Shown one piece after another: positions 23,564-35,649 of a DNA stretch of 64,000 bases. The notes beneath the pieces are model-generated. The model was not told where the DNA came from. It saw nothing but the letters and a program-made list of their open reading frames with translations, and did not search any database. Within the stretch, counting starts at the first letter, position 1; each line of letters opens with the position of its first letter. Origin of the DNA: Glebionis coronaria. Lineage: Eukaryota; Streptophyta; Magnoliopsida; Asterales; Asteraceae. The position numbers and the translations under genes are program-made. The stretch lies in assembly GCA_025667525.1 (NCBI GenBank), contig CM046882.1, positions 502,952,792 through 503,016,791 of the forward strand, written 5' to 3'.

Positions 23564-25062
23564 CGTTTTAACATTATTATAATTATCGAGATCTAAAGTT
23601 TTTTAACTAATATTGATTTGTGTTAAAAATTACATGTTGTTTTTTAGGTTTTATAAAAAATGGGTTTTGTTTTTATTGTTTTTTAAAAATCGGTTATGCT
23701 AAATTTTTTATTAAACTTTTTTTTTGTAAACCCTAAAAATACATGGTAATTAGCTTTAGATGTTTTGCATGAATTAATTGTTATGTCATGTGTGTTTACG
23801 ATCCGTAGTATTTAATTGTTAAGAGAATGTGGGAGATCCGTAATGAACGTGCATGTTTTTTACGGATCATATATTTTTGTATGCCATTTGCTTTATTTGA
23901 TTCAAAGTTTTAAATTAGGGAAGACTTTTTATGTTTATAAAAACCCTAGATTTGATGTTCTTTGAATAAATTGTTATGCATGTGGCTATTTGATTTAGTT
24001 TTTTATTTGTACTACTTGTTTTCATGCGTTTTTTTTATATTGTATGTTGTAAACAAGGGTAACTTTTTCCAAGAAAAATAATATTGACTAAATCTTATCA
24101 AAATTAATGAATTGTTTTGAGATCTAAATTACATATGATTTGCGTAGATTAGAATTGCAATAACAACTTAACGACCTACTCAATTTTGACAAACTATAAA
24201 GTGGGTATAACGCACCGCTGGTCATGTACCCGGTTAAAGAAGGAGGTGTTATGCTTCAGCGCTGACCAAATTCCCGGCTCGCATGTGCGTCAAAATTGGA
24301 ATTACCTACGGTTGTTATTTGTATAATTCTTTAAGGTTGATTTAACTGCATTAATTCACATCCGAAACACAATGAATAAGGTTATTGATTTGTGCTTTAG
24401 CTGAGTTCTAGAAAAAGTACGGTGTGAATTTAGTTGTGTGTAAAATATTTAATTGGTTTAACCAATACCTCAACTTGCAAATATATGATGAAATTTTAGT
24501 CTCACCAAAAGTTTACTAAACGTTTTTTTATTAAACTTATGTTATGGAGATGTATGCATGCTTCTCCATACATGATTTTGACACCAAAATCTATACCCTA
24601 AAAAATTTAAGTCATATGTCATCTAATTGACGAACACTTGAAGTCACAATTATCGTCATATGAGATTCGGGGGCGGTGTTGTGATGGAAAGAAAACGTTC
24701 ATAAGAATGAGAATTCGCAATGAATGTTTTACGTTCTTTAGATTAGTCGACTTAATTAAGTTACTCAGTAAGAACTGGAAACTTAAGGCATAAAGTAGGG
24801 ATGAAACATGTTTACAATGCAAATAATTTTGGCAATGTAAATCCCTAACATATCTAGAAATTGCAAATTTGTTTGTCAATTATTGTTCGACAAGTTACTG
24901 TGTTGAATATATTTGTCACTAGCAGATCAACTGATGTGATGAGTCTATGTCAATATGGATTCTAGTTTCAAGGAAAATACTATGGTTTTATTACCGGGGT
25001 AATTTTATTTTCTTGAATTGTATTATCAAAAATACTAATGTTTTGAACTTATTTCTATAGAA
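23564..25062 (+). other. Leader of element G
   Basis: There is no gene in these 1.5 kb between PBS and gag. The notable content is the folded domain at 24181-24298, listed separately. The rest is A/T-rich with several short upstream ATG codons. Confidence 0.8.
24181..24298 (+). other. Folded RNA leader domain of G, shared with J
   Basis: An outer stem pairs CAATTTTGAC (24181-24190) with GTCAAAATTG (24289-24298). Inside are ACCG (24214-24217) pairing with CGGT (24231-24234), and further local pairs such as GGTCA with TGACC and CGCAC with GTGCG. The block ACAAACTATAAAGTGGGTAT (24189-24208) recurs with one change in the gypsy element J at 58741-58760, where the stems have different sequences but still pair. 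The function is unknown; a role in packaging, dimerisation or translation is conjecture. Confidence 0.6.
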
Positions 25063-27671
25063 ATGGCTCAAACCGAAAACAATCTGACAATAAGTTCAGC
25101 GTTCAAAGCTTTCTTTGAACGTCCTGAACTTACTGGCCCTAACTTCAATGACTGGTATCGCTCACTAAGAATTGTTCTGAGAGCAGCCGGTACTATTGAT
25201 ATCTTGATTACTCCTTTTCCGGAGGATCTTGCTGAGGGAGCATCTGATGCGCAAAGGCTTGAACACGCTGCTAACATTAAGAAGCACCATGAGGTGGCTG
25301 ATGTAATGTTAGGGAGAATGGCTTCATCACTTCAAAGGAAGTATGAGCTATTTTCACCTCAGTGAATGCTTGATGAACTCAAGGCTGTGTATGAAACGCC
25401 TCAAGCTGTAGAGATCTATGATTTGGTTGATGCTCTACATAGCTGCAAGCAAGCTCTTGGAAAGTATGTAAGTGGCCATTATATGGAGATGAGGGGTTAT
25501 ATGGAACAGCTCATCGCACTAGGACAACCCTATGATCATAATATGGCTATCAACTTGATCAATAGGTCCCTTAATAAGGACTTCAATGATTTCGTTCGTA
25601 ACTATAATATGCATTGCACGGGGAAGACAATTAACGATCTGCATGCAATGCTCATTGACTTTGAAAAGGGTTTAAAAGATAAGGCATCCACTCCTACTCC
25701 TAAAGTACTTTATGTGCAAAAGGGTAGAGTGAATAAGCCAAAACCGCATGTGAACAAGAAGCAGAAAGGCAAAGGCAAGGTTGATAAGAGCAAACAAGTT
25801 GCGACTCCATCAAAACCAAAGCAGAACTTTGTCAAGAAGAATCAATCTCAGAAAGATGAGACTTGTCACCATTGCAAAATGACTGGACATTGGAAGAGGA
25901 ATTGCTCTCTCTACCTCCATGAGTTGCAAGAACATAAGAAGAAGGTTGAGCTAGCTGCTGCAGCATCTTCAGGTAACTTATTTATGATAGAGTTATTTAA
26001 TCTTACATACAAATCAAACTCCTGGGTATATGATACGGGATGTGGTATTAACATTTGTAATACCCTGCAGGGATTTGAGTTGAAGAGGAAGCTTACCTAT
26101 GGGGAACAATTTCTGCAAGTGGGCAATGGCGCACAAGCAGCGGTTGAAGCTATAGGAATATTTAAACTAGTTTTACCTTCGGGTTTAGTACTGTTTTTAA
26201 ATAATTGTCATTATGCACCTTCAATTGTTAGGGGTGTTTTTTCCTTTTCTTGTATGTTGGATCTTGGATTTATTCACACGATTGATAATAATAGAATTTC
26301 TATTTTCAAAGATGGTTTATTCTATTTTGATGCAATTTCTTTGAATGGTGTTTTTGAAATTAACATGCATGAAAATAATTCCAAGAGGAAAAATAATTCT
26401 GTTTTTAGCATGAATAAGAAGAGAAAGTTAGACAAGAACTCTTCTTATCTTTGGCATTGTAGACTTGCCCATATTGGGAAGACTCGCATACAAAAGCTTC
26501 AACGTGATGGTCTTTTGGAAAATATCAATGATGAATCATTTGATAAATGTGAGTCTTGTATCTTTGGAAAGATGACCAAGAAACCTTTTAACAGCAATAT
26601 TGAAAGGGCTATTGAACTACTTGTTTTGATACATACTGATGTATGTGGACCACTTAGACATGTGTCAAGGAAATGTGCTAGCTACTTCTTAACGTTTACG
26701 GATGATTATAGCCGTTATGGTTATGTTTATTTACTTAAGACTAAACATGAGGTATTTGAAACATTCAAAATGTTTAAATCAGAAATAGAGTTACAACTAG
26801 GAAAGAAGATTAAAGCTCTTCGTTCTGATTGAGGTGGTGAATATTTAATTCAAGAGTTTAAAGATTATTTAAGTGAGAATGGAATTATTCAGAAACTTAC
26901 TTCTCCATATACTCTACAACAAAATGGTGTATCTGAAAATAGAAATCGTACATTATTAGATATGGTGCGATCTATGTTTAATCTTACAACTTTACCATTA
27001 TCCTTTTGGGATTATGCTCTTGAATCTGTTGTTCGTATTCTGAATATGGTTCCCACAAAGAAGGTTGATAAGACACCATATGAACTATGGCATGGAAAGA
27101 AGCCATATTTGTCCCATTTGAAAATTTAGGGTTGTGAGGCGTATGTGAAACGTGACTCTGGAGATAAACTCCAACAACGCTCAGTTAAATGTATCTTTGT
27201 AGGTTACCCTAAGGAAACTATGGGTTACTACTTTTATTATCCGGCTGAGAACAAAGTAGTTGTGGCTCGGTATGGAGACTTCCTTGAAAGTGGTCTTGTA
27301 AATCAAGAATTCAGTGGGAGAAATTATGATCTTGAAGAAATTCAAGAAGATACATTGCCTTCTGAAAATACTAGCGAAGAAATTCCTGTAGAACTAGAAA
27401 GTCGGGGAGTTCCACCGGAATTAATTCCTCCACGTAGGTCTAAAAGAACCATACGTGCGCCAAGCAAACTATGTCTTTACATAGAGGATGATGAGGAGGA
27501 AGTAGGGGATCTTGGTGAACCTGCTAACTATCGATCCGCAATGCTTGATCCAGAAAAGTCAAAATGGATAGTTGCGATGAATGAGGAAATGAAATCCATG
27601 GAAATCAAAGATGTTTGGATTCTTGTAGACGTGCCTAAAAATGCTAAAGTAGTGAAAAATAGGTGGATTTA
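25063..27671 (+). pseudogene. Element G gag, protease, integrase and start of RT, broken
   Basis: ATG 25063 opens a copia gag (MAQTENN), followed by a stop at 25363-25365 and continuation in the same frame. A CCHC knuckle CHHCKMTGHWKRNC is at 25864-25905. The protease site is WVYDTGCG at about 26023-26045. The pre-integrase block is WHCRLAHIG ... CESCIFGKM (about 26450-26575). Integrase has HTDVCGP, then RSD and NGVSENRNRT near 26630, 26825 and 26925. Stops fall at 26830 (TGA for CGA in SDRGGEY) and 27127 (TAG for TGG). RT begins as MNEEMKSMEIKDVW and is cut at NRWIY by element H at 27671. Confidence 0.93.
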
Positions 27672-28043
27672 TGTAAGAATGATACACACGACTTATAAGA
27701 ACAAGAAATAGAAATGATGAAGAACAAGATTAAACCAAAAAAGAAAGATTAGATTAAGAAGAATAAAAGAGAAAAACAAAGAGTTGTGATTTCCTAGTGA
27801 GAAAAAGTTATGAGGTTTCTCTCTCTACTAACAATCAAATGGAAAACACACACACAAATGAGGTGCCTTGGGCCTTTTATACTACACGTCTAGTGTATGG
27901 AAGGATTTCCTCATTTGTGAGTTCGGGACTAATTCCCGTTACATACATAACATTATGCTAGAACTCTCAACACCGTTAAGTAGCATTTTCCACGAGCTTC
28001 GCAACGGTATATTATAAGACCATCACTTTAAATACTTCTAACA
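27672..28043 (-). repeat. 3' LTR of element H
   Basis: On the minus strand it starts TGTTAGAAGTATTTAAAG and ends TGATTCTTACA-like sequence at 27672 (plus strand TGTAAGAATGATACA). A TATAAAAGG box lies around 27876-27884. The polypurine tract CCCCTTAGGGGGAGAT lies directly upstream. Confidence 0.93.
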
Positions 28044-30500
28044 ATCTCCCCCTAAGGGGTGGTCATGTAATATGTGACTTCACTTCTGTGGTGTTGTTGA
28101 CTTTGAAGTTCGATGTATTGAGAGTTCCTTCATTGTTCCTTTCATGTCTTGTGATCTTGGATCTTTGATCTTTGCCTTGCCTTGATCTTGAAACTTTTCC
28201 AACTTGTGTTCTTGTGTCTTTCCCCACATACTCATATTTGGTGTTGTCTTGAAAGCTTGTTAACAATCTCCCTTGATCATCAGAGTAGCGGAAGTCTTTG
28301 TCTTTAGATGTTCTTGATCTTTCTTCTTTTGCATGAGCATGTGGTCTTGAATTACGACTCTTGAGGTTACTCCACCGTTTGCATTCCTCCGGTTTCCCGT
28401 TATACAGTACGAATATTGTACCTGTGATTAGGTAAGTTCAAAAACTTCCTGACAGGGTTTCCGGCTGTGGTAGCCATTCTCAATACTTGAACATCTCGAA
28501 AGATAGTTCATAGTAAAGAGTGAATCATGCAGTTCCATTCTGCTGATTAAGTCGTCAATTCTTTTCCTGGAACAAGTTTGAATCAATTAAGAACCAATCC
28601 ATTGTTGCTTTCCAGTTGACACAAGTTTGATTCATATAGAATCTCACAAGTTACCTACCGCAGTGCTGTTTGATGATGACATTGGAAGGATTTCCATTCG
28701 TCACAGTAAATACTAAGAAGTGTTACTCTGAATGTTCTGGCAAGATCATAAAGATATTGCGTCGAGACCTGGAACGAGTTTGAATCACAAAAGAATCAAA
28801 CCACTGTTGCTTTCCAGTTAACATATGTTCAATTCAAGTGAATCTTACATATGACCTACCGCAGTGCTGTTTGATGTTAACACTGGAAGGATTTCCATTC
28901 ATCACTGTGAATACTAATGAGTATTACTCTTAATGTTCTGGCAATATCACAAGGATAGAGCGTAGGACTCTGTAATTTATCGCATGTGTTCTTGTGATGA
29001 ATGACAATTGATATATGGAATAAGTGTCCTAATGAGATTTTTTGATGAATCTCGTTGGCTCTAGACTCTATAAGTGCACGTTTATTTGGTGATCAGAGGC
29101 TGGAGCAGACTGCCACCTATTCAATATCTACTATCTCGGAGTGATAAAGTCGATAGAAATGAGTTGAACTCCATGACAATAAAACAAACTTATTTTTAGA
29201 GAAGCTTGAGTAGGCTGGGAGGGGTTGTGCATTGCATCACTGGGTCCATGATGCTTTGTCTTCAATACCAGAAATCATCAACGTGATTCTGATAGTAGAT
29301 GTATTGACCCGGTTTCTGCCTAAGTTGTATGGAGGGCTTCTTTCTTTACACTCTTTATCCTTACATTTCTTTTTCATTCTTCAACCCCTTTAATGCTTAC
29401 CAAGACGTCATAACTAGCACCTTGTTGTGATTGTTCTAGTGCTAGCCTAAGGTCGGCATTTTTCCCGTACACTCAACTACTCCATCTTTCCTAAGGACAT
29501 CTAAATTCTAATGGATTGTCCCTGGGAAGATCCCTCCGGTTCTGGTTGGATCATAGGACGAATACCTAACTACCTTTTGACACAAATACCGTCGTGAATT
29601 AATGTGTTGAAGGGTATAGATATTGTAACCAGAGAAACCTGTTGAAAAAGCAATCAAGGTGTTGAAGAAATCAGAGTTTACACCTTGAAGGTTTTTTGTA
29701 TCACCCAAAACGCTCCCCCTACATATGTGCATCAAAAAAGGAAAGGTTTTTGCACATATTAGGAAGAGAAAGCACTTATATCAAAGATCTTATCCAAGAT
29801 AACACATTTTAATCACTATTCTCCCCCTCAAAAATTGCATGAAATTGAAATTTTTGTGAAACTAGTGATGAAACATGAAGAGAATAATATGTCATGAAAC
29901 TTTGTAACAAATGTTTATGAAATCATTATACTCCCCCTCGAAGAAAGATTCTATTTAAATAGGGGAGTATATGAGCACATTATTTTGAAATACCTTGAAA
30001 AATTGTGCTCAAAAATCTGAGAAAATTGAGTTCATGAGCTTAAAACGTTGAATGTTTTGATATAAGCTCATGACCGAGAAAAACGAATTTCTCGTTGTTG
30101 AGGATAAGTCAACGACTTTCCTTTATTTAGGGACCGGGTTATAGTCTGACATGTGACTATAAGCCATTATGAGAAGAAAAGTAGAAAAGACATGTTTTGA
30201 AAACATTTGAACTCTCATTCGAACTTTATGTACGTACCCGTGCCGTTATTGAAAAACATTTCTAAGTACGTCCATATTATCGATGCTGAGAGACATGTCG
30301 GAGAAGAATATTTTTGGTATTTTTTAAAGATTTTCTCATTTTTTATTTTGTTTTTATAGGTTTTATATTTTTGTATTTTGATTTTCTGATAGATATATAC
30401 AAGGTTACTACGAATGTGCAAGACGTTCAAGTTCATTTGGAGTGAAACTACGCATACCAAGTCGACGAACCAAGAATTCAAATCTTTCTTGAGAAAGAGC
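28044..30500 (-). other. Non-coding 3' tail of element H
   Basis: No gene is seen. It holds two ~200-bp units (about 28560-28980), the CACTGGGTCCATGATG block (about 29238), extra polypurine tracts at about 29707, 29822 and 29932, and a single hairpin unit (30020-30170) with TTATAGTC...GACTATAA. All have counterparts in A and C. Confidence 0.8.
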
Positions 30501-30542
30501 TTTGGTGAAGATGTCGGCTAGTTGGTAGTCCGTCTTGACAAA

Positions 30543-31584
30543 CTACAGTTCGATCGTTCCTCTTTCCACATGCTCCTTTATGAAATGGAATCGGACAGCT
30601 ATGTGCTTGGTCCTGGAGTGTTGGACCGGGTTGCAGGATATGGCTATGGCTGATTGTGAATCACAATAAATAGGAACTTTGTTAAAGTGAAAGCCATAAT
30701 CCGTGAGTTGTGTTCTCATCCAAAGGACTTGAGCACTACACACGGATAGAGACACATATTCTGCTTCCGCGGTGGACAAAGTCGTACAGTCTTGTTTTCT
30801 TGATGACCAGCTCACTAGCTTCTCGCCTAAGAATTGTGCTCCACCGGAAGTGCTCTTGAATGTATCATGACACCCTGCATGGTCGGCATCTGAAAAACCA
30901 GTGAGATTAAAACCAGAATCCTTCGTATACCAGAGACCCATGTGAATGGTTCCCCGGAGATAACGAAAGATCCTTTTAACCTCCTTGAGGTGCTTCTCGG
31001 TTGGCTTAGCCTGATACCGAGCACATATACAAGTAGCATGCACAATGTCCGGTCTGCTTGAGGTTAAGTACATAAGGGACCCGATCATACTTTGGTATTT
31101 TGTAGCATCTACAAATGTCCCTTTCTTATCCAAATCAAACTTGTGTTTAGTGTCCATTAGAGTACCAATAGGATCACAGTTTTCCATGCCAAATTTCGTT
31201 AGAATCTCAAGCACATACTTGGACTGATTTATGAAAATACCACGGGGGGATTGATGAACTTGGAGACCAAGAAAGAACGTCATTTCCCCCGTCATGGACA
31301 TTTCGAATCAACTTTTCATAAGGTCAGCAAATAATATGGAATATTTTGGGTTAGTGGAACCAAATATAATATCATCTACATAGACCTGAGCCACCAAGAT
31401 GTCGTTGCCGTAGTGCTTGATAAACAACGTTGGATCAATGGTTCCTTTGCTGAAGTGATTTTGTAGAATAATGATGATAATTCGTCATACCATGCCCTCG
31501 GTGCTTGTTTCAAACCATAAATTGCCTTTTTCAACTTGTAGACATGGCTTGGATGTTCGGTATTGATGAAACCTTTAGGTTGAC
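30543..31584 (-). pseudogene. Element H, RT C-terminal part and RNase H, broken
   Basis: Read leftward from the I insertion: SQPKGFI, then [18 protein letters not shown] (about 31490-31560), a frameshift, the RT active site YVDDIIFG near 31360-31385, a TGA near 31305 where CGA is expected, then FEMSMTGEMTFFLGLQ. RNase H follows with SDADHAG, TAEAEYVSLS and IYCDSQSAI, ending in KEHVERGTIEL and a stop at 30543. The RNase H acidic residues visible here are intact, and the final 250 residues form one open frame. Confidence 0.9.
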
Positions 31585-33346
31585 TAATAAGTGTGAAAAC
31601 ACTTATCCTTTTACCACTTATTTCCAATAATAACAAGACCAAAACGTGTATTTTATGTCGTAAAAGTCGGAATTATGCGTGGTTTGTGTTTTTATTGTGT
31701 TTTAGGACCAAAAGATGAAAAAGGAAGAAAACACAGGCTTTCACGGGCTTTTATCGAAGAAAACGGGAAAAGACGAAGTCAAAAGATCAAGAGTGCAAAA
31801 AGAACGGAAGTCCAAGGTCTATTCTGAAGATTTATCGAAGAAAAAGTCTAAAGACGGAATTTTAATGAAGTCGAAGAACTCAAGTCTAAATTAAAGAAGA
31901 AAATTAAGACAAGTTCAAATCCCGAGACAACGTCGAGAAAAGACAAAGAATTAAATCGAGTCGAGAAGACGTGAAGAAAGAAAGAAGAGGCAACACATGC
32001 ACTCCTTCCCATTTTTCCCTATAAATACCCTCCTAATACACATTAGGAGGGTGGTTAGTTTTTGTTTTAGTTTTCATTTTTCACTTTTCTAGTTTTAGAG
32101 AGAGAAAGTTCTCCACTTTCTCTCACTAAGTTTTCATCTATTCTCTCTTTTAATCTTTTAAGATTAAACATTTATGTATTGTTGATTTCATCAATCAAGT
32201 TCTAGTTAAGCTCTTAATCTTTAATCTCTTTCTACCTTTCTTGATTTTAGTTAACTTTTGGTGCGAAATACATTATATCCGTGTTGATCTTGATGTTTTT
32301 GTGCTTAAAAAGTTAATCTTTTTGTTCCTACATAAGCTTTCACTCGATTAAGCTTTAAGATCCTTGTACTTATTGGCTTATTCGCTTCTTTTAGCTTATT
32401 CACTTTTAAAAGTTTTCTTAAAAAGTTCATCTTTTTATGGTTTGACTTAAACGTTTGCTTATTTTAAGTTTGGATAAGTTGTTATTTGAGCTTATTTAGT
32501 CCATTTTATTACAAATTCGTTCAAGTTTGGTGATTAGCTTATCAAAATAGCTTATTACTTGCTTAATTTTCGGATCAAAAAGGTATCGGAAAGGGTAAAC
32601 CCCTTTCCAATCACGTATTCCGATCATTACCCTCTTTCCGATCTCCAAATCGGAAAAGGGTTATTGTATTCTGATTTGGCTGTCTTCATATTCCGATCTG
32701 TTGATCGGGTTAGGGAGTTAACATTCCGATCATGGGCATTGAGTGATATTCCGATTGAGTCTCGTTCACATATTCCGATCAGGGTGGTTTTGTTATTATT
32801 CCGATAGCCCCAATTCACATCATTCCGATCTGTTTCCTTTTTATGATATCCCGATTAGTGTTTTTACCAACTTTCCGATTCCAGCCTTTATTCCGACCAG
32901 GGACGTTTTTGACATTCCGATTGGGTTGATTTTAACATTCCGATTGCAGCCTCCTTTGCACATTTCGATCAGTGTTTCCGACTACACATTCCGATTAATG
33001 CACTTTAAATATTCCGATTTGGCAGTAATTGTTTGTTTTCCAATTGTTTAATTTCTTGTTTTTGCAAAGTTTTCAAGTGTTAGTTTTATTAAGTGTTCAA
33101 GTAATTTTACTAATCTTGTCTTTAAGTTTTCAAGCATTTATTTTTAACTCGTTATTTTTAGTATAATCTTTAAACTTCTACTTTACTCAACGACACTTAC
33201 TTATTTGCTATTAGTTGAAATAGATAATTAACCAAACCATTATCTTGTTCACCAAAAGACAATTGAGTCGCACTCTAGACCGGTAATCAATTCGAAAAGA
33301 TTTGGAACTACGAATTTTGATACTTGGGGTAAAAACCTAAGTATTA
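31585..33346 (+). mobile_element. Insert I: probable Athila-type solo LTR
   Basis: This 1762-bp insert sits in the RT of H between two copies of TTGAC (31580-31584, 33347-33351). It runs from TAATAAGTGTG to AAGTATTA and encodes nothing. A TATAAATA box at 32020-32027 lies 435 bp from the left end, close to the 436 bp seen in the LTR of J, and a GTGTTTTAGGACCAAAAGATG-like stretch near 31700 echoes J near 55350. A 5-bp duplication with no interior fits a solo LTR. The ends are not TG...CA, so an unclassified non-coding element is the alternative. Confidence 0.6.
32618..33020 (+). repeat. ATTCCGATC-rich degenerate minisatellite in I
   Basis: About seventeen copies of TTCCGAT or close variants (TTCCGATC, TTCCGATT, TTCCGACC) recur every 20-35 bp across 400 bp. 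They create spurious plus-strand ORFs. Confidence 0.85.
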
Positions 33347-33351
33347 TTGAC

Positions 33352-35644
33352 ATACATACACATCTTCTTTTAACGGCCAATGCAAGAAAGCTGTCTTCAC
33401 GTCCATTTGATACACAGTGAACGATTTGTATGCACCATATGCCAAGAAAATCCTAATAGCTTCCATCCGAGCAACCAGGGCGAAGGATTCAGCGAAATCA
33501 ATTCCCTCCTGCTGTTTATAACCTCTCACAACTAATCGAGTCTTGTTCCTAATGACCGTTTACTCCTCATCCAACTTATTTTTGAATAACAATTTCAGGG
33601 TAAGTGGATCGATATTGTCCGGTCGAGGTACTAACTCCCATACATCAAGCCGGATGAACTGATTGAGTTCTTATTGGATAGACTCAATCCATGATGCATC
33701 GGTCATTGCTTCTTTCACACTTGCTGGTTCCATTGTGCTGACTGATAGTGCATAGATACACATATCACCATCGGTACGCAGCTGATTTCGTGTTGAGACC
33801 GGCCGTGAGAGATTGCCAATCACTTGAACCAAAGGATGATTCTTAGTCCATTTGTGTTCATGTGGAAGTGTATGAGAAACTTGATGTGAGCTCGACGGAT
33901 CCACATATGATGTTGAAGGCTGAGTAGTACTTGTGGAAGCCGCAAATGGATTAACAAACTCATGTTCGTTGAGCATCGCATTGTTTGCAGTTTCAGCAAC
34001 TATTTCATTCTGAAGATGAATATGATTAGGAATTTGCTGAGAATGTTGTTGATTTGTGTCAGCAGTCGGAGAAGTGGATGGAATGTTTGGAGGCAATATG
34101 GTTGAGGTTGACGTAGATGGTGCAGAAGTAGATGCCGTTGGTGTAGATGCAGTCGGAGGTTCTTGAACTACCGTAGCAGGTGCAGCCGGGGCATTTTGAG
34201 GAACACCAAATGACGAAGGACCCTCCATATATTCATCATAGATTGGCCCAAATAAAACTTCCAAGTCCCGTTCCGATGGTTGTAACGATGAGATTGCTGA
34301 CGGTGCAAATTGAAGCGCGAGTCCTGAACTTACGTGTACAGAAGTCTGACCTTGAAGCTCGGGATGTGAACTTCTATGTTGAGAGGCCATACCCGAGAGT
34401 TCATCAAAGGTAACATTCATAGTCTCCATTACCATTCTTGTCCTTCGATTATAAATCCTGTAAGCACAAGTAGTTGAAGAATAACCAATGAAAAAACCAA
34501 TATCACCTTTAGGTTCAAGTTTACCGATATCTTCACGATCATTCTTCGGATAACATAATGCACCGAAGACATGTAAAAATGAAATATCCGGTTTTCTTTC
34601 ATTAATGATCTCATAAGGTATTTTGTTGAAACGGGTGTGAATAATGGAGCGGTTTTGAGTATAACATGCAGTTGCTATAGCGTCGGCCCAAACGAATAAC
34701 GGTGCACTGGAGGAGAGAAGCATCGTCCGAGCATCTTCAACTAACGTACGATTCCTCCGTTCCACAACTCCATTCTGCTCTGGAGTTCTTACAGCCGAAG
34801 TTTGATGAGAAATCCCAACTTCCTCAAAATAAGCTTTCAGTTTCTGACTGGTGAATTCTGTTCCGTTATCCGTTCTCACAATAATGATAGGGGCTTGCAG
34901 TAGTACTGATGTTTTCTTCAAGAAGTTAATAATTACATCAGGGGCTTCATCTTTTGATGCAAGAAAATGAACCCATGTGTAACGAGAATAATCATCCACT
35001 ATTACTAGGACATACCGCTTTCCATTAATGCTTTTGATTCTCATTGGGCCACATAAATCCATATGAAGGAGATGCAACCTATTCGTTGAATTTGTAACAG
35101 GTTTGGGTTTGTGAGGCTTCTTCTTACTTTTTCCTTGCTCACAAGAAGGACAAAGATGGTCTTTTGTATATTTAAACTTTGGAAGACCGGTAACGAGATC
35201 ATCTTTCGCGAGTTGGGTGATGGCATCGAAATTGAGATGAGATAACCTTTGATGCCATAACCATGACTTTGTTGATGTGGCTCGGGCCATGAGACAAATT
35301 GGAGAAGTAACAGACATTTGAAAAAGATCAATGGTGTAAAGGTTGGTGGTACGATTTCCTTTTAACAAATCAATTCCTTCAAGATCTCTTACAAAACATG
35401 TATGACTTCTGAAAGCAACCTCTAAGTCTGAATCACAAAATTGCCCAACCGAGAACAAATTATGTCCCAAGCCATCAACAAAAGAGACTCTGGTGATGAT
35501 TATATTTCCCCAATGAAGATCACCATAGCCTAGAATTGCCGCAACATGATCATTTCCAAATCGAACAGTTCCCATGAAGCGCCATATAAAGTTTTTGAGA
35601 AGGCTTCGATTCCCAGTCATATGTTTGGAACAGCCCGAGTCCAC
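33352..35644 (-). pseudogene. Element H, protease, integrase and RT N-terminal part, broken
   Basis: The main frame (35644-33671, about 657 codons) begins inside the protease site VDSGCSKHMTG. The pre-integrase zinc residues are H131, H136, C165 and C168. The integrase triad is D196, D259 and E295, the exact 35-residue D-E spacing of retroviral integrases. A Ser/Thr/Pro-rich linker follows. The frame ends at a TAA (33668-33670) inside the RT entry motif ESIQ-ELNQF. RT continues with a stop and resumes as [11 protein letters not shown] and MDVKTAFL (first RT aspartate) to EDVYVCQ, where insert I cuts it at 33347. Integrase is the best-preserved domain of the window. Confidence 0.92.
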
Positions 35645-35649
35645 GCACC

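Noticed and set aside
32559..33051. Plus-strand ORFs in insert I
   Set aside because: Created by the TTCCGAT repeat; no protein signature.
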